From the NCBI GenBank assembly GCA_002278935.1, contig NCJL01000001.1, positions 166,255-230,254 of the forward strand: a DNA stretch of 64,000 nucleotides, given 5' to 3'. Numbering within the stretch: the stretch's first letter is position 1; each line of letters opens with the position of its first letter. The notes below the pieces were generated by a model, which saw nothing but the letters and a program-made list of their open reading frames with translations, had not been told where the DNA came from and searched no databases. The DNA is from Gallionellales bacterium 39-52-133 (GTDB taxonomy: Bacteria > Pseudomonadota > Gammaproteobacteria > Burkholderiales > Gallionellaceae). This document shows, one piece after another, positions 54,355 through 63,911 of this stretch. Both the position numbers and the translations under genes were made by a program.

Positions 54355-55704
54355 ATGCAATTTCTTGCTTCGTTTAAAAATAAAATTCATAGATCTAGAT
54401 CAGAAGATACTTCTGAGAAGTTATTATTTGGGAGGCAATGGAAGTCGCTGGTACTGCTTGAAAAATTGGGAATTATTTTGATTGCATTGTCCCCAACGCT
54501 CTATTTGGGTATGAAACACTGGATTACAAACTTGTCGATACTGGCAGTGCTGGTCGTTATATATCATTTGTATCAAGTGCGAGATAAATTGAATTTAAAG
54601 CAGATTCCCTATATCAGGGCGATTGCTTTGGTTTTTATAATCTATACAGCTGCGATTATGATCTCTCAAATGGGGAGGCTGGATTTTACGTATAAACCAT
54701 ATTTGGATCAGTCAAGGTGGTTAATCGGGTTGCCCATTTTTATTTTTTTATATTATGTGCGCATCAACTTTGTAAAAATTCTAGATTGGGTTGCTCCAAT
54801 ATGTATTTTCGTAGCTTATGTCAGTAGTGTTTACCTTAATCCGAGCGATGCCTGGGGGGAACGAGCAACCGTATCGCATATTGATCCGTTGGCATTCGGG
54901 TTTCTGAATTTGTCGCTTGGGTTAATGTGTTTTGCATCCGCTGCGGTTGATATCTATAAAAAGAATTATTCGATTAACACGGTAATTAAATTATTTACAT
55001 TTGCACTGGGCGTGTACTTGTCGATTAAAAGTGGAAGTCGAACAGGCTGGGCTGCTCTTCCTGTTGTATTTGTTCTTGTGTCTTGTATTTTATATCGGCC
55101 TAATTTTTGGAAAGGCATTGTATTTTTCTTGTTTGCTTCTGCGACAATTGTTGGGCTTTATCAGGTAAATCATATAGTCAAATCGAGAGTAGATGTGATG
55201 CTGCTTGAATTGATGCAATATCCCTGGATGGGAGGAGTGGCAGCAGATAATTCTGTAAGCTTGAGAATAACCTTTTATCGACTTGGCTATTACTATTTTT
55301 CTCATAGCCCTCTTTTTGGGTGGGGTGAGAGAGGCTATGCTGAAATAAAGGACGCGGCAGAGCTTATGACTTATTCGACTCAATACGCAAGAGACTTTGC
55401 ATTCGGCGCGCTTTTCCATAGTGAATGGGTCACGCAGTCTGTGCGTTTTGGAATATTCGGACTGTTAGGAGTATTTTGGGTCTTTTTCTTGCCTATAAGA
55501 CTATTTGTAAGTTTTATAAAGTCAGGGAATGATTATTTTAAGGTTGCATGTATGGGGTTGGCGTATCTGATTTGTCAAATTGCTGCATCGATGAGCGATG
55601 AGGTATTTAACTCGAAAGGGATGATAACCCTATCTGCCATTATTATAGCCGGGCTTTTGGCAACTGGTTTGTCGTTATTGGGGCGACGAACCGCTGAAGG
55701 TTAA
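54355..55704 (+). CDS. O-antigen ligase family membrane protein (WaaL-like)
   Basis: Protein of 449 residues with about ten hydrophobic segments after a short polar N-terminus, and the Wzy_C/O-antigen ligase type segment GVYLSIKSGSRTGWAALPVV, followed by a periplasmic loop containing FSHSPLFGWGERG. As the O-unit genes already hold a Wzy candidate at 33303 and this gene lies with core-type genes, WaaL is the better guess. The two activities cannot be separated by sequence alone. Confidence 0.7.
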   Translation: MQFLASFKNKIHRSRSEDTSEKLLFGRQWKSLVLLEKLGIILIALSPTLYLGMKHWITNLSILAVLVVIYHLYQVRDKLNLKQIPYIRAIALVFIIYTAAIMISQMGRLDFTYKPYLDQSRWLIGLPIFIFLYYVRINFVKILDWVAPICIFVAYVSSVYLNPSDAWGERATVSHIDPLAFGFLNLSLGLMCFASAAVDIYKKNYSINTVIKLFTFALGVYLSIKSGSRTGWAALPVVFVLVSCILYRPNFWKGIVFFLFASATIVGLYQVNHIVKSRVDVMLLELMQYPWMGGVAADNSVSLRITFYRLGYYYFSHSPLFGWGERGYAEIKDAAELMTYSTQYARDFAFGALFHSEWVTQSVRFGIFGLLGVFWVFFLPIRLFVSFIKSGNDYFKVACMGLAYLICQIAASMSDEVFNSKGMITLSAIIIAGLLATGLSLLGRRTAEG

Positions 55705-55804
55705 GGAACGTTGGAAGTCGAAGCAGATGAATATATTGGCTAAGTTTTTTCTGAACTAACTCATAAACACTTATCTTTGTATGAGTGTGTGTATTATTAA
55801 ATAT

Positions 55805-56692
55805 ATGAAAAATATTGTTCTGTATTGTAAATCATATCAACGTGATGTGTTAAGGGCGAAGCGTCTAGTTGACAGTATTGAAAAATTCAATAGTGATGGG
55901 TTGCAGTTTTATATTTCAGTACCTCAAGCAGATCGGCAATTATTCTTGAATAATATTGGATCGGGCCGGTGCGAATGGCTCTCAGATGAAGAAATAATTC
56001 ATGCTAATCCGCATGTACAAGTGGAAAGGATGTACAGCATACCAGGGTATATTTCACAGCAAATAGTGAAGTCTGAATTTTGGAGATTGGGTATTTCAGA
56101 AAATTATGTATGCTTGGATTCAGATGCTATTTTTATAAAGAATTTTGGGGAAAAGGAATTTATATCGCAGGATGGTGTGCCATATACCGTATGTCACCAA
56201 AGTAAGGAATTGTTGCAGATGGCCGAAAATAGGAAGAGGCATAAAATAGTCGAGGGTTATCTTTCAGAATGTGAAAAGGCAAAAGCGATATATAACAGGG
56301 TGGGGCCTAATTATGATTTTGGCCCCCCACCCATGATTTGGTCATCAAAAGTATGGAAAGATCTTTCCGATAAATACCTAGCCCCGAAAGGCATGACTCT
56401 GTTCGATGCTGTGGAGTCTTTCCCTGCTGAGATACGTTGGTATGGCGAGGCATTGTTGAATTATGAAAGTATCCCGTTGTATCCGATTGAGCCACTGTTC
56501 CGCTTCTATCACTATGACTGGCAATATTTCGCTCTGAAAAAACAAGGTGAATCAATAGAAAAATTACGTGAACAGTATTTGGGAGTGGTGTTGCAGTCAA
56601 ATTGGGAATATGAGCTGGATTATGGTTCGCATCAGAAATCTGTATTGTCGAGGGTAGCACGTAGTTTACGGCGTCAGTTAAAACGGTTTTGA
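55805..56692 (+). CDS. DUF6492-family putative glycosyltransferase, copy 1
   Basis: Protein of 295 residues with CKSYQRDVLRAKRLVDSIE at the start and a DxD-like VCLDSDAIFI segment, then DFGPPPMIWSSKVW and LREQYLGVVLQSNWEYELD. I place it in the DUF6492 group of presumed GT-A proteins. The frame opens at ATG 55781; ATG 55805 matches the start of the paralogue at 62259 better. The two copies share long identical blocks. An LPS-core role is inferred from position. Confidence 0.68.
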   Translation: MKNIVLYCKSYQRDVLRAKRLVDSIEKFNSDGLQFYISVPQADRQLFLNNIGSGRCEWLSDEEIIHANPHVQVERMYSIPGYISQQIVKSEFWRLGISENYVCLDSDAIFIKNFGEKEFISQDGVPYTVCHQSKELLQMAENRKRHKIVEGYLSECEKAKAIYNRVGPNYDFGPPPMIWSSKVWKDLSDKYLAPKGMTLFDAVESFPAEIRWYGEALLNYESIPLYPIEPLFRFYHYDWQYFALKKQGESIEKLREQYLGVVLQSNWEYELDYGSHQKSVLSRVARSLRRQLKRF

Positions 56693-56861
56693 TAAATATC
56701 GGTTTTGTTGTGGTGTACTGGAGTACCCATGGTTATTTTGCATCGTCTCATCAGGAGTGATGCAGGTATATGTGCTGATTTTAATCTCTCGCATCACAGA
56801 ATATCTCGTGGCAGAAAATACTTCAGGCGTATTGTTTGATTTTGGTTTATTGCACGTACCA

Positions 56862-56883
56862 CCCTGCCAAATACTTGGCAGGG
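56862..56883. repeat. 9-bp perfect inverted repeat (stem-loop)
   Basis: CCCTGCCAA, four-base loop ATAC, then TTGGCAGGG form a perfect GC-rich hairpin in the 283-base gap after the DUF6492 gene. A T-run (about 56897) lies some 13 bases after the stem, too far for a classic intrinsic terminator on the + strand, and the other side has no T-run. It may still attenuate transcription or be an mRNA structure. No gene is seen in this gap. Confidence 0.55.
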
Positions 56884-56975
56884 GAAGGAAGAATTGCCTT
56901 TTTCAGGAAAACTTGGAATAGGTGATAAACAACTAGTGGGTAAAATTTTAGTTAGTGTGAATCCGGTAAGCAGGA

Positions 56976-58508
56976 ATGAATGTTGATATAAATATGAAAA
57001 ATGATTTGCTTGTGAGTCAGATGTTACTTGTTTCTGTAATCGAGAAGAAGGTTACAGTTTTTCTGGCCAATGAGCTGGAATTTGGCAATCTGGAAATGCG
57101 TGACAAGGAATTCATAGTTGCCTACTGGGTACATTTTTTCAGTCATTCCGCGCTGTCGATCTGGTTTTCCGGGGAGCAAGGCAAGATAAGCAATGAGGCC
57201 AATTACCGCAATATACCCGCGGACACGACAGCTTTCATGGGGATAAACCGCACACTGGATTATGCTAATTATCTGCATGCGACATTAAACAATTCAATGC
57301 CGGAGACTGTTTTCAAGATGGAAAGGCAGAATAGTGTTCTTGATACCGGGAAGATGAGGGGTATGCACGTATTGCTATACAAGACCGGGTTTAGCAAGAC
57401 ATTTCGTTTATGGCTGAGTATTGTTTCAGTGTGGAAAATCCGATCTTTCAGCAAAATTAAGAAGTTGCCGTTGTCACAAGGGGATCATGCAAAAAGGAAT
57501 CGTATTGCCAGTAAACTTCAAAAACTTTTAAAAGAACATGCATTTGGGGATTGGTATTCGATCAGGCTGGTCGAATTCCTGCCGGCAATTTACCTGGAAG
57601 ATTTTAGTAATGTTGCTCAGGAGTATGGGAAAATCAAAAGTGGGTTGAAGGCCATATTTTCCAGGGACTGCTGGTCAAGTGACGACAGTCTGAAACTGTT
57701 TTCAGTGTTGAGTGCCAATAGGGAAAATGCCAAACCTTTAAGGATAGGATCACCGCATGCAATGAATTATGGGGCTCTGAAGGAATTCTGGTTGCGTGAC
57801 TATGAGGCGAAATATATGGACAAATATTTGAGTTGGGGCTGGAGTTACCCTAATATCACGCCGTTTTACGTTGCACAATATTCCGGGGTCAGTCGGCCTG
57901 GCTCGCCCGCAAGGATCAGGGCAGATTTTGAAATACTGATTACGGGAGCTGCGAGGCCGATGCATTTGCTCGAATATCCTTATTCAGTTGAAGCATTTTC
58001 AGGTTATATGAATCGGCAAATCGGGTTGGCCGGGGATTTGGCAAAAGAAACGGGGTTGAAAGTCACCATTCGCACCCGGCAGAAAGAGCGGGGGCAGGAG
58101 TTGGAAAATAGAATAAGCGCTTTCGGGGATGTAGGCTTTAATTTTGAATATCAGGGAGAGGCATTCTCGAAGCGAGTCAAAAATTGTCTGCATATCTCTG
58201 ACAATACTTCCACAACAGTGATCGAAACCTTGTGGCTGAACCAGCCAACATTGCTATTGATAGAGCCTGGCTACTTTGAAATATGGGAAAATGCAGCAGC
58301 GGAGTTCGGTGAGCTGGAGAGAGCAGAGATATTCCATACCAGTCGGGAATCAATAGTAAGGTTCATACTTGAAAATAAGGGCAGGATTAACGAGTGGTGG
58401 AGCGCACCAGCCACGCAGTATGCGGTAGATATATTCCTTGATAAACAAGCAAGATTGGGCGGGACATTGAAAGATTGGAAAAAAGTACTTTTGGGAGAAG
58501 GCAGATGA
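56976..58508 (+). CDS. distant relative of the LIC12162 family, putative transferase
   Basis: Protein of 510 residues that I do not recognise directly, but its C-terminal half shares a pattern with the LIC12162 protein at 23896: SPHAMNYGALKEFW against the GQHGNNYGTH block, DKYLSWGWS against DKFLTWGWS, SDNTSTTVIETLWLNQPTLLL against SYDSTGILETLSQNIPTLA, and a final NEWWSAPATQYAVDIF against the SWWQRKEVQDARNLF region. The N-terminus differs. AGGA directly abuts ATG 56976, so initiation there is unusual; ATG 56994 is another option. The stop overlaps the next gene (ATGA). Confidence 0.6.
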   Translation: MNVDINMKNDLLVSQMLLVSVIEKKVTVFLANELEFGNLEMRDKEFIVAYWVHFFSHSALSIWFSGEQGKISNEANYRNIPADTTAFMGINRTLDYANYLHATLNNSMPETVFKMERQNSVLDTGKMRGMHVLLYKTGFSKTFRLWLSIVSVWKIRSFSKIKKLPLSQGDHAKRNRIASKLQKLLKEHAFGDWYSIRLVEFLPAIYLEDFSNVAQEYGKIKSGLKAIFSRDCWSSDDSLKLFSVLSANRENAKPLRIGSPHAMNYGALKEFWLRDYEAKYMDKYLSWGWSYPNITPFYVAQYSGVSRPGSPARIRADFEILITGAARPMHLLEYPYSVEAFSGYMNRQIGLAGDLAKETGLKVTIRTRQKERGQELENRISAFGDVGFNFEYQGEAFSKRVKNCLHISDNTSTTVIETLWLNQPTLLLIEPGYFEIWENAAAEFGELERAEIFHTSRESIVRFILENKGRINEWWSAPATQYAVDIFLDKQARLGGTLKDWKKVLLGEGR

Positions 58509-59191
58509 TCAGGGTATTTATGGGTTTCGATCCGGTAGAGGCTGTTGCGTTCCATGTCTGCACACATAGCATAATCAGGCATTCACATGTGCCTGTTGCG
58601 ATTACACCGCTGGCATTAGCCAATCTTTCTGGATATACAGAACAGCATAAAGATGGCTCAAACCAGTTTATTTACAGCCGATTTTTGGTCCCTCATCTGA
58701 TGGAATACAAAGGCTGGGCTATCTTCATGGACGGTGACATGTTGTTGCGTGATGATATTGCCAAACTATGGGCTATGCGCGATGAAAGCAAAGCTGTGAT
58801 GTGCGTCAAACATGATTACAAAACCCGTGCTGCTATAAAATATCTGGGCTCAAAAAATGAGAATTACCCCCGTAAGAACTGGTCCAGCGTAATTTTGTGG
58901 AACTGTGGACACCACGCAAATCGGGTAGTAACACCTGAATTCGTCGAAAGATCAACGGGTGCACAGTTGCACCGATTCAGTTGGCTAAGGGATGAGGAAG
59001 TTGGTGAGTTGCCTATAGAATGGAACTGGCTGCCGGATGAATTTGGCGAAAATTCAAATGCCAAGTTGCTACATTTCACATTGGGCTTGCCATCATTTTA
59101 TGAGTATGCCGATTCTCCGATGGCTGGTGAATGGCATAGGGAAAATATCCTAGCCAACTATACAAAGCAGACAATTGATACTGGCAGATAA
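58505..59191 (+). CDS. GT8-like glycosyltransferase
   Basis: Protein of 228 residues with a GT-A fold pattern: IRVFMGFDPVEAVAFHVC, SNQFIYSRFLVPHLM, and the metal-binding AIFMDGDMLLRDD (DxD), then WSSVILWNCGH and LLHFTLGLPSFYEY. Related proteins in LPS loci are annotated as glycosyltransferases. ATG 58505 has GAAGG upstream and overlaps the previous stop. It is the last gene of the long + strand run before the convergent kdsA. Confidence 0.75.
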   Translation: MIRVFMGFDPVEAVAFHVCTHSIIRHSHVPVAITPLALANLSGYTEQHKDGSNQFIYSRFLVPHLMEYKGWAIFMDGDMLLRDDIAKLWAMRDESKAVMCVKHDYKTRAAIKYLGSKNENYPRKNWSSVILWNCGHHANRVVTPEFVERSTGAQLHRFSWLRDEEVGELPIEWNWLPDEFGENSNAKLLHFTLGLPSFYEYADSPMAGEWHRENILANYTKQTIDTGR

Positions 59192-59225
59192 ATTATTCTA
59201 GATTTTCTGAAAATCACCTTTACTC

Positions 59226-60122
<897 letters not shown>

Positions 60123-60224
60123 TTATGAGTCACAGGGTGCAGATTGGAAGCCAATATCAATGCTATTGCTTAGTTGAGTTGGCCTGAGGTGACTTTAATT
60201 ATATCGCTTTGAATCAGTTGGATA

Positions 60225-61061
60225 TCAAAATCTAACAAGAACAAGCCGTATTACACCTTGTTTAATTTTAATTTTTTCGGATACTCCGGTGCGCTTGCCC
60301 AGTTTAATCAGGCTTAATAATCGGGGCAGGAATCTGTTGCGCCAGCTTCTGGATTTTGTGAAGACGTTAAGGCTTAAACCGTCAAATGAGACGGAATTTA
60401 TCTTGTCGGTTGCAAGTAAATCCATGACTGTTTTTTCGATAAATTCATTTAGTTCGATAGCTTTATTCTTCTTTCCAAGCAATATTACGATATCGCTCGT
60501 CATATTGTTCAGGGAAATCAAATTGAAGCGAGCCAATAATTTTGGAAGCCACCATTCAAGTGGCTTCTGAATGAGATGTGCATTTCGTCCGTCAGCAAGG
60601 GTTTTGCTGGCAGGGCCAGTTGGTATAACAAAGAAGGCCGCTTGCTGCGTAAGGCTTTCAAGGTGATCAAGTACATTATCTAGATATTCTGGCTCTATAT
60701 GCTCCAATACATCGGTACAAGTTACCAATTTGGCAGGAGCGGGTGGGGCCGACAGCTCGCTGATAGCAGGATCGTAAGATGTAATGGAAATGTTTTGTAG
60801 ATGTGCCAAATTTTTCTTTAGTGTTTGCTGACCTGCACCATAATCTACCAAGGACGTGATTTGAAACTGGTCAATAACCATTTCGATATATTTTACCCAG
60901 CGATGGCCGGATTTTCCAAAATTGCCTGTTTGGTGCAGATCTGAATTGAGAGATTTGTATTCTTGGCTAATTAACATAAGATATTTGTGAAACTTGATCC
61001 CGTTATTGTTGAATTGGAACGAGTTGAATAATTTGGAATTATACACAGAAGCGTCAGACAC
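60225..61061 (-). CDS. class I SAM-dependent methyltransferase
   Basis: Protein of up to 278 residues. The SAM site is SLVDYGAGQQTLKKNL, with an acidic TSYDP and the VTCTDVLEHIEPEYLDNVL motif of small-molecule methyltransferases. A basic C-terminal tail follows (KSRSWRNRFLPRLLSLIKLGKR). The outer start is GTG 61061; ATG 60977, just before LISQEYKSLN, is a plausible inner start. Neither has a strong Shine-Dalgarno site. The target may be a sugar of the core or O-chain. Confidence 0.65.
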   Translation of the reverse strand: MSDASVYNSKLFNSFQFNNNGIKFHKYLMLISQEYKSLNSDLHQTGNFGKSGHRWVKYIEMVIDQFQITSLVDYGAGQQTLKKNLAHLQNISITSYDPAISELSAPPAPAKLVTCTDVLEHIEPEYLDNVLDHLESLTQQAAFFVIPTGPASKTLADGRNAHLIQKPLEWWLPKLLARFNLISLNNMTSDIVILLGKKNKAIELNEFIEKTVMDLLATDKINSVSFDGLSLNVFTKSRSWRNRFLPRLLSLIKLGKRTGVSEKIKIKQGVIRLVLVRF

Positions 61062-61096
61062 CGGAATAACAAGGATGCAAGTGTGGTCATAAATAA

Positions 61097-61108
61097 ATTG
61101 TTAACAAT
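61097..61108. repeat. 12-bp perfect palindrome upstream of the methyltransferase gene
   Basis: ATTGTTAACAAT lies in the 114-base gap between two minus-strand genes, 35 bases upstream of the GTG of the methyltransferase. The surrounding sequence is AT-rich and could contain the promoter. It resembles, but is not the same as, the palindrome at 36680. Confidence 0.35.
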
Positions 61109-61175
61109 ATAAGTGAATAATGAAGCGTTTTAGTCAATGCAAAAGGTAAATTTTACTTTCACTGATATCACAAAG

Positions 61176-62123
61176 TTACGTCAGTTCAAACTGTGAAAGA
61201 ATTTTGTTTATTTTACTTATCCATAACCATCTTTTTAGCAAGCTACGTGGTAAATTTTGCCGTAATGCAGCAACCCTTAGTGCTAATCGTAAATCCAATC
61301 CATCATTCCATATTCCATTATTCTTTAGGTGTAGGTATTCTTGTAGTACCTGCAAGTTCCCTTCGCGCTGGTGATGCAGGATGGCTGATGGATGTCGATG
61401 CAGGAAGATTTTCTTGTTGCGTTTGATCAGAGCTTTTGTTTCAGGATTGGATGAAAAACTTGACCCTCCCATGTGGTACACGAAGGCATCTTCGCAAATC
61501 ATCATTTTGCAGCCCAGCGCCTTTGCGCGCATGCTGAAATCAGTATCCTCGTAGTACCCCAAACCAAAAACTGGATCGAGCCCGTTAAGTCTGTTCCATA
61601 GTGGCTTACGGATAGCCACGCAGAAAAAGTCTAGGCGATAACATGGAATTAGGGTGTGACAGGGGGTCTTCTGCAGTTTGGATATCGCTTGCAGAACCGT
61701 ATTGCAGTTGCCGGGAATGTCATAGCCTTGGCCATTGCCGGCGGCATTGGTGATAGGGCCTACCATGCCCACTTCTGCAGGTTGTGACAAAAGTGCCTGA
61801 TATAGCACATCAAGTGATCCTGGGGGAAACACTGTATCGCTATTTACCAGTAACAGCCATTCTCCTGTAGCCAGTGCGGCGCCATAGTTCATGCCACCAC
61901 CAAAGCCGGTATTGGTTTCTAGATAAACAGTGCGCACTTGTGGTTGGACCTTGAGGTAGCCGCGTATTTGTTCGGCACTGTCATCCGGGGAGTGATTGTC
62001 GATCACCGTTAACTGGTAATTTTTGTTGTGGCTATCTGGTAGCAGGGAGTCAAGGCAGGGCTGAGTAGTTGTGGAAAATTTGCCGTAGCTGAGCAGCAGT
62101 ATGTCGAGGTAGGGTTGGCTCAT
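61176..62123 (-). CDS. GT2 glycosyltransferase (rhamnosyltransferase-like)
   Basis: Family 2 transferase of 315 residues: DILLLSYGKFSTTTQPCLDS, VIDNHSPDDSAEQI, TGFGGGMNYGA, the metal site LLVNSDTVFPPG and YYEDTDFSMRAKALG. This layout is common in rhamnosyltransferases and related enzymes of LPS loci. It is divergent from the DUF6492 gene at 62259, so a promoter region for both is expected in the 135-base gap. Confidence 0.8.
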   Translation of the reverse strand: MSQPYLDILLLSYGKFSTTTQPCLDSLLPDSHNKNYQLTVIDNHSPDDSAEQIRGYLKVQPQVRTVYLETNTGFGGGMNYGAALATGEWLLLVNSDTVFPPGSLDVLYQALLSQPAEVGMVGPITNAAGNGQGYDIPGNCNTVLQAISKLQKTPCHTLIPCYRLDFFCVAIRKPLWNRLNGLDPVFGLGYYEDTDFSMRAKALGCKMMICEDAFVYHMGGSSFSSNPETKALIKRNKKIFLHRHPSAILHHQREGNLQVLQEYLHLKNNGIWNDGLDLRLALRVAALRQNLPRSLLKRWLWISKINKILSQFELT

Positions 62124-62258
62124 ACGTATAGTTGCAGGTAGTTAAAGATCTATGTGCCTATTGCATGATAGCGTAAGCGCGTGCAAGATTATGTTAATCT
62201 TACTTTGACGATGATTGAGATTGCCTATTTTATATATGGTTGCCGGAAAGTGATGCTG

Positions 62259-63149
62259 ATGGAAAAACCTCCCTTGTTTTGCAAATCTTACCACCGAGAT
62301 GTGCTTCGTGCCAAACGGCTGGTCGACAGCATTGAGGTGCATAATGCAGATTATCTGCCGCTATTTGTTTCTGTTCCTGCAGCAGATATTGCACTGTTCA
62401 AGAATAAGATCGGTACACAACGTTGCATTTGGGTGGCCGATGAAGACATTATTAGCGCGAACCCGCAGTTGTCACCCGAAGCTTTTTCCAAAGTAGATGG
62501 GAGGCTTGCTCAGCAGGTTATCAAGTCCGAATTCTGGAGGTTGCAATCTTGTGCCACATACCTATGTCTGGATTCGGACTCTGTGTTTATCCGTGATTTT
62601 TATCTGTCAAATTTTATCACAGCTGATGGTGTGCCTTACACCACTCTCCATCAGTGTAAGGAATTCATGCAGTTGGCAGTCAATCAGGGAAAAATGCAGG
62701 TAGTCAGGAATTTTAATCGCGATAGCGCGTGTGGCAGGAAGTTGTTTGCACGCTGCGGGCCAGAGTATGATTTTGGCCCGACGCCAGTGATGTGGTCCAG
62801 CAGGGTGTGGCAGGATTTGACCATCAATTTCCTAGAGCCGCGCGGCTGGTCACTGCTGGATGCTATTCAGCATTTCCCTGCGGAATTACGCTGGTATGGG
62901 GAAGCGTTGCTGGCATACAAAAGTATACCGCTGCATCCTGTTGAGCCTTTATTTCGAGTGTATCATGCTGATTGGCAGTATTATTCGCAACGTAAAGCAG
63001 GTGAAACAATAGCAAAATTGCGAGAGCAATATCTCGGTGTGGTGATTCAGTCAAACTGGGAATATGAGCTGGATCACGGTGCGTTGCAAAAAACTTTGTT
63101 ATCGCGCGCTGCGCGCAATTTAAGACGTCAATTGTCGCGGTTAGGATGA
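62259..63149 (+). CDS. DUF6492-family putative glycosyltransferase, copy 2
   Basis: Protein of 296 residues, a close paralogue of the protein at 55805: the same CKSYHRDVLRAKRLVDSIE start, TYLCLDSDSVFIRDF, TADGVPYTTLHQCKEF, DFGPTPVMWSSRVW and LREQYLGVVIQSNWEYELD. The open frame begins at GTG 62181, but GGAAAG eight bases before ATG 62259 marks the better start. Similarity extends over the whole length, showing gene duplication. Probably a GT-A transferase; its substrate is unknown. Confidence 0.7.
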   Translation: MEKPPLFCKSYHRDVLRAKRLVDSIEVHNADYLPLFVSVPAADIALFKNKIGTQRCIWVADEDIISANPQLSPEAFSKVDGRLAQQVIKSEFWRLQSCATYLCLDSDSVFIRDFYLSNFITADGVPYTTLHQCKEFMQLAVNQGKMQVVRNFNRDSACGRKLFARCGPEYDFGPTPVMWSSRVWQDLTINFLEPRGWSLLDAIQHFPAELRWYGEALLAYKSIPLHPVEPLFRVYHADWQYYSQRKAGETIAKLREQYLGVVIQSNWEYELDHGALQKTLLSRAARNLRRQLSRLG

Positions 63150-63206
63150 GTATACATGGCGCCTTGCAAGTATATGAGCAACGTTAGTTTGATTATTCAT
63201 TACAGC

Positions 63207-63911
63207 TTAATAGTGATATTCAAGCATTGATTTATATATCATGTCGCCCATCAGTAAATATCCGGTAGTTGAAAAATGAGTATTGTTAGCAGGGTAAAGA
63301 TCGACAACCTTTTGAATAATCGCTTCCTGAGTCTTGCGTAGCAAGTTTGGTGCATGAATTCTCTGCTCACTGTTGTTCCAGAATTGCTTGTTCGGATACA
63401 GGTATACAGTAGATTTATTGGGTACGACTGCCCAGGGAGATTTCCTTATTTTTTTACTGGCTTTGATTAAATAACTTTCTGAATGAGAAGTTTAATTTCA
63501 CTATCTTGCTTCTTAAAATTTCTTTGATTATTTTCGAGGATTTTATGTTGTAATATTTCCCTGTTCCACCGCCCACGCCGCCAATTATGGGTGGTGTATT
63601 AAAGATTACTCCCGACATTTTGTGGGTAAGAATAACATCTCGAAAACTGTCTTCAATGCTCATTCCTGTGGTGCCACCCAAGTTTACATGTGCGTTTAAT
63701 AGATGCTTTAAATAGAAATCTTTGTTTGCAAGATAGAACCTGGTATCAACATGATCTAACCGTGTTTTTTTAACTGAAAACACATGTAAAAATGTAACTT
63801 TGCACAAAAAAATTCCATTCCACTCCTTCAGGCATTCCCTGAAATTTTCTACCCACAGTTTTGCGGTGCATTTGGCAAAAAAATCGGCTTGTTGTAAATA
63901 AATTGGTGGAT
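63207..63911 (-). pseudogene. frameshifted remnant, C-terminus resembling SGNH/AlgX-like proteins
   Basis: Two overlapping minus-strand frames look like one broken gene. The first is open to a stop at 63454 (ending SFRKLFNQSQ). A shift of one base between 63491 and 63454 continues into a second frame that reads KKIRKSPWAVVPNKSTVYLY, then FWNNSEQRIHAPNLLRKTQ and DLYPANNTHFSTTGYLLMGD, stopping at 63207-63209. The last part resembles the final block of SGNH/AlgX-type acyltransferase-hydrolases, weakly. The true 5' end is uncertain: the frame begins where an IS30-type transposase ends, so the start may have been lost to insertion. Confidence 0.5.

Noticed and set aside
59201..59215. Small AT-rich inverted repeat (GATTTT/AAAATC) between convergent genes as a terminator
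   Set aside because: Only six weak base pairs and no clear T-run; could occur by chance in AT-rich sequence.
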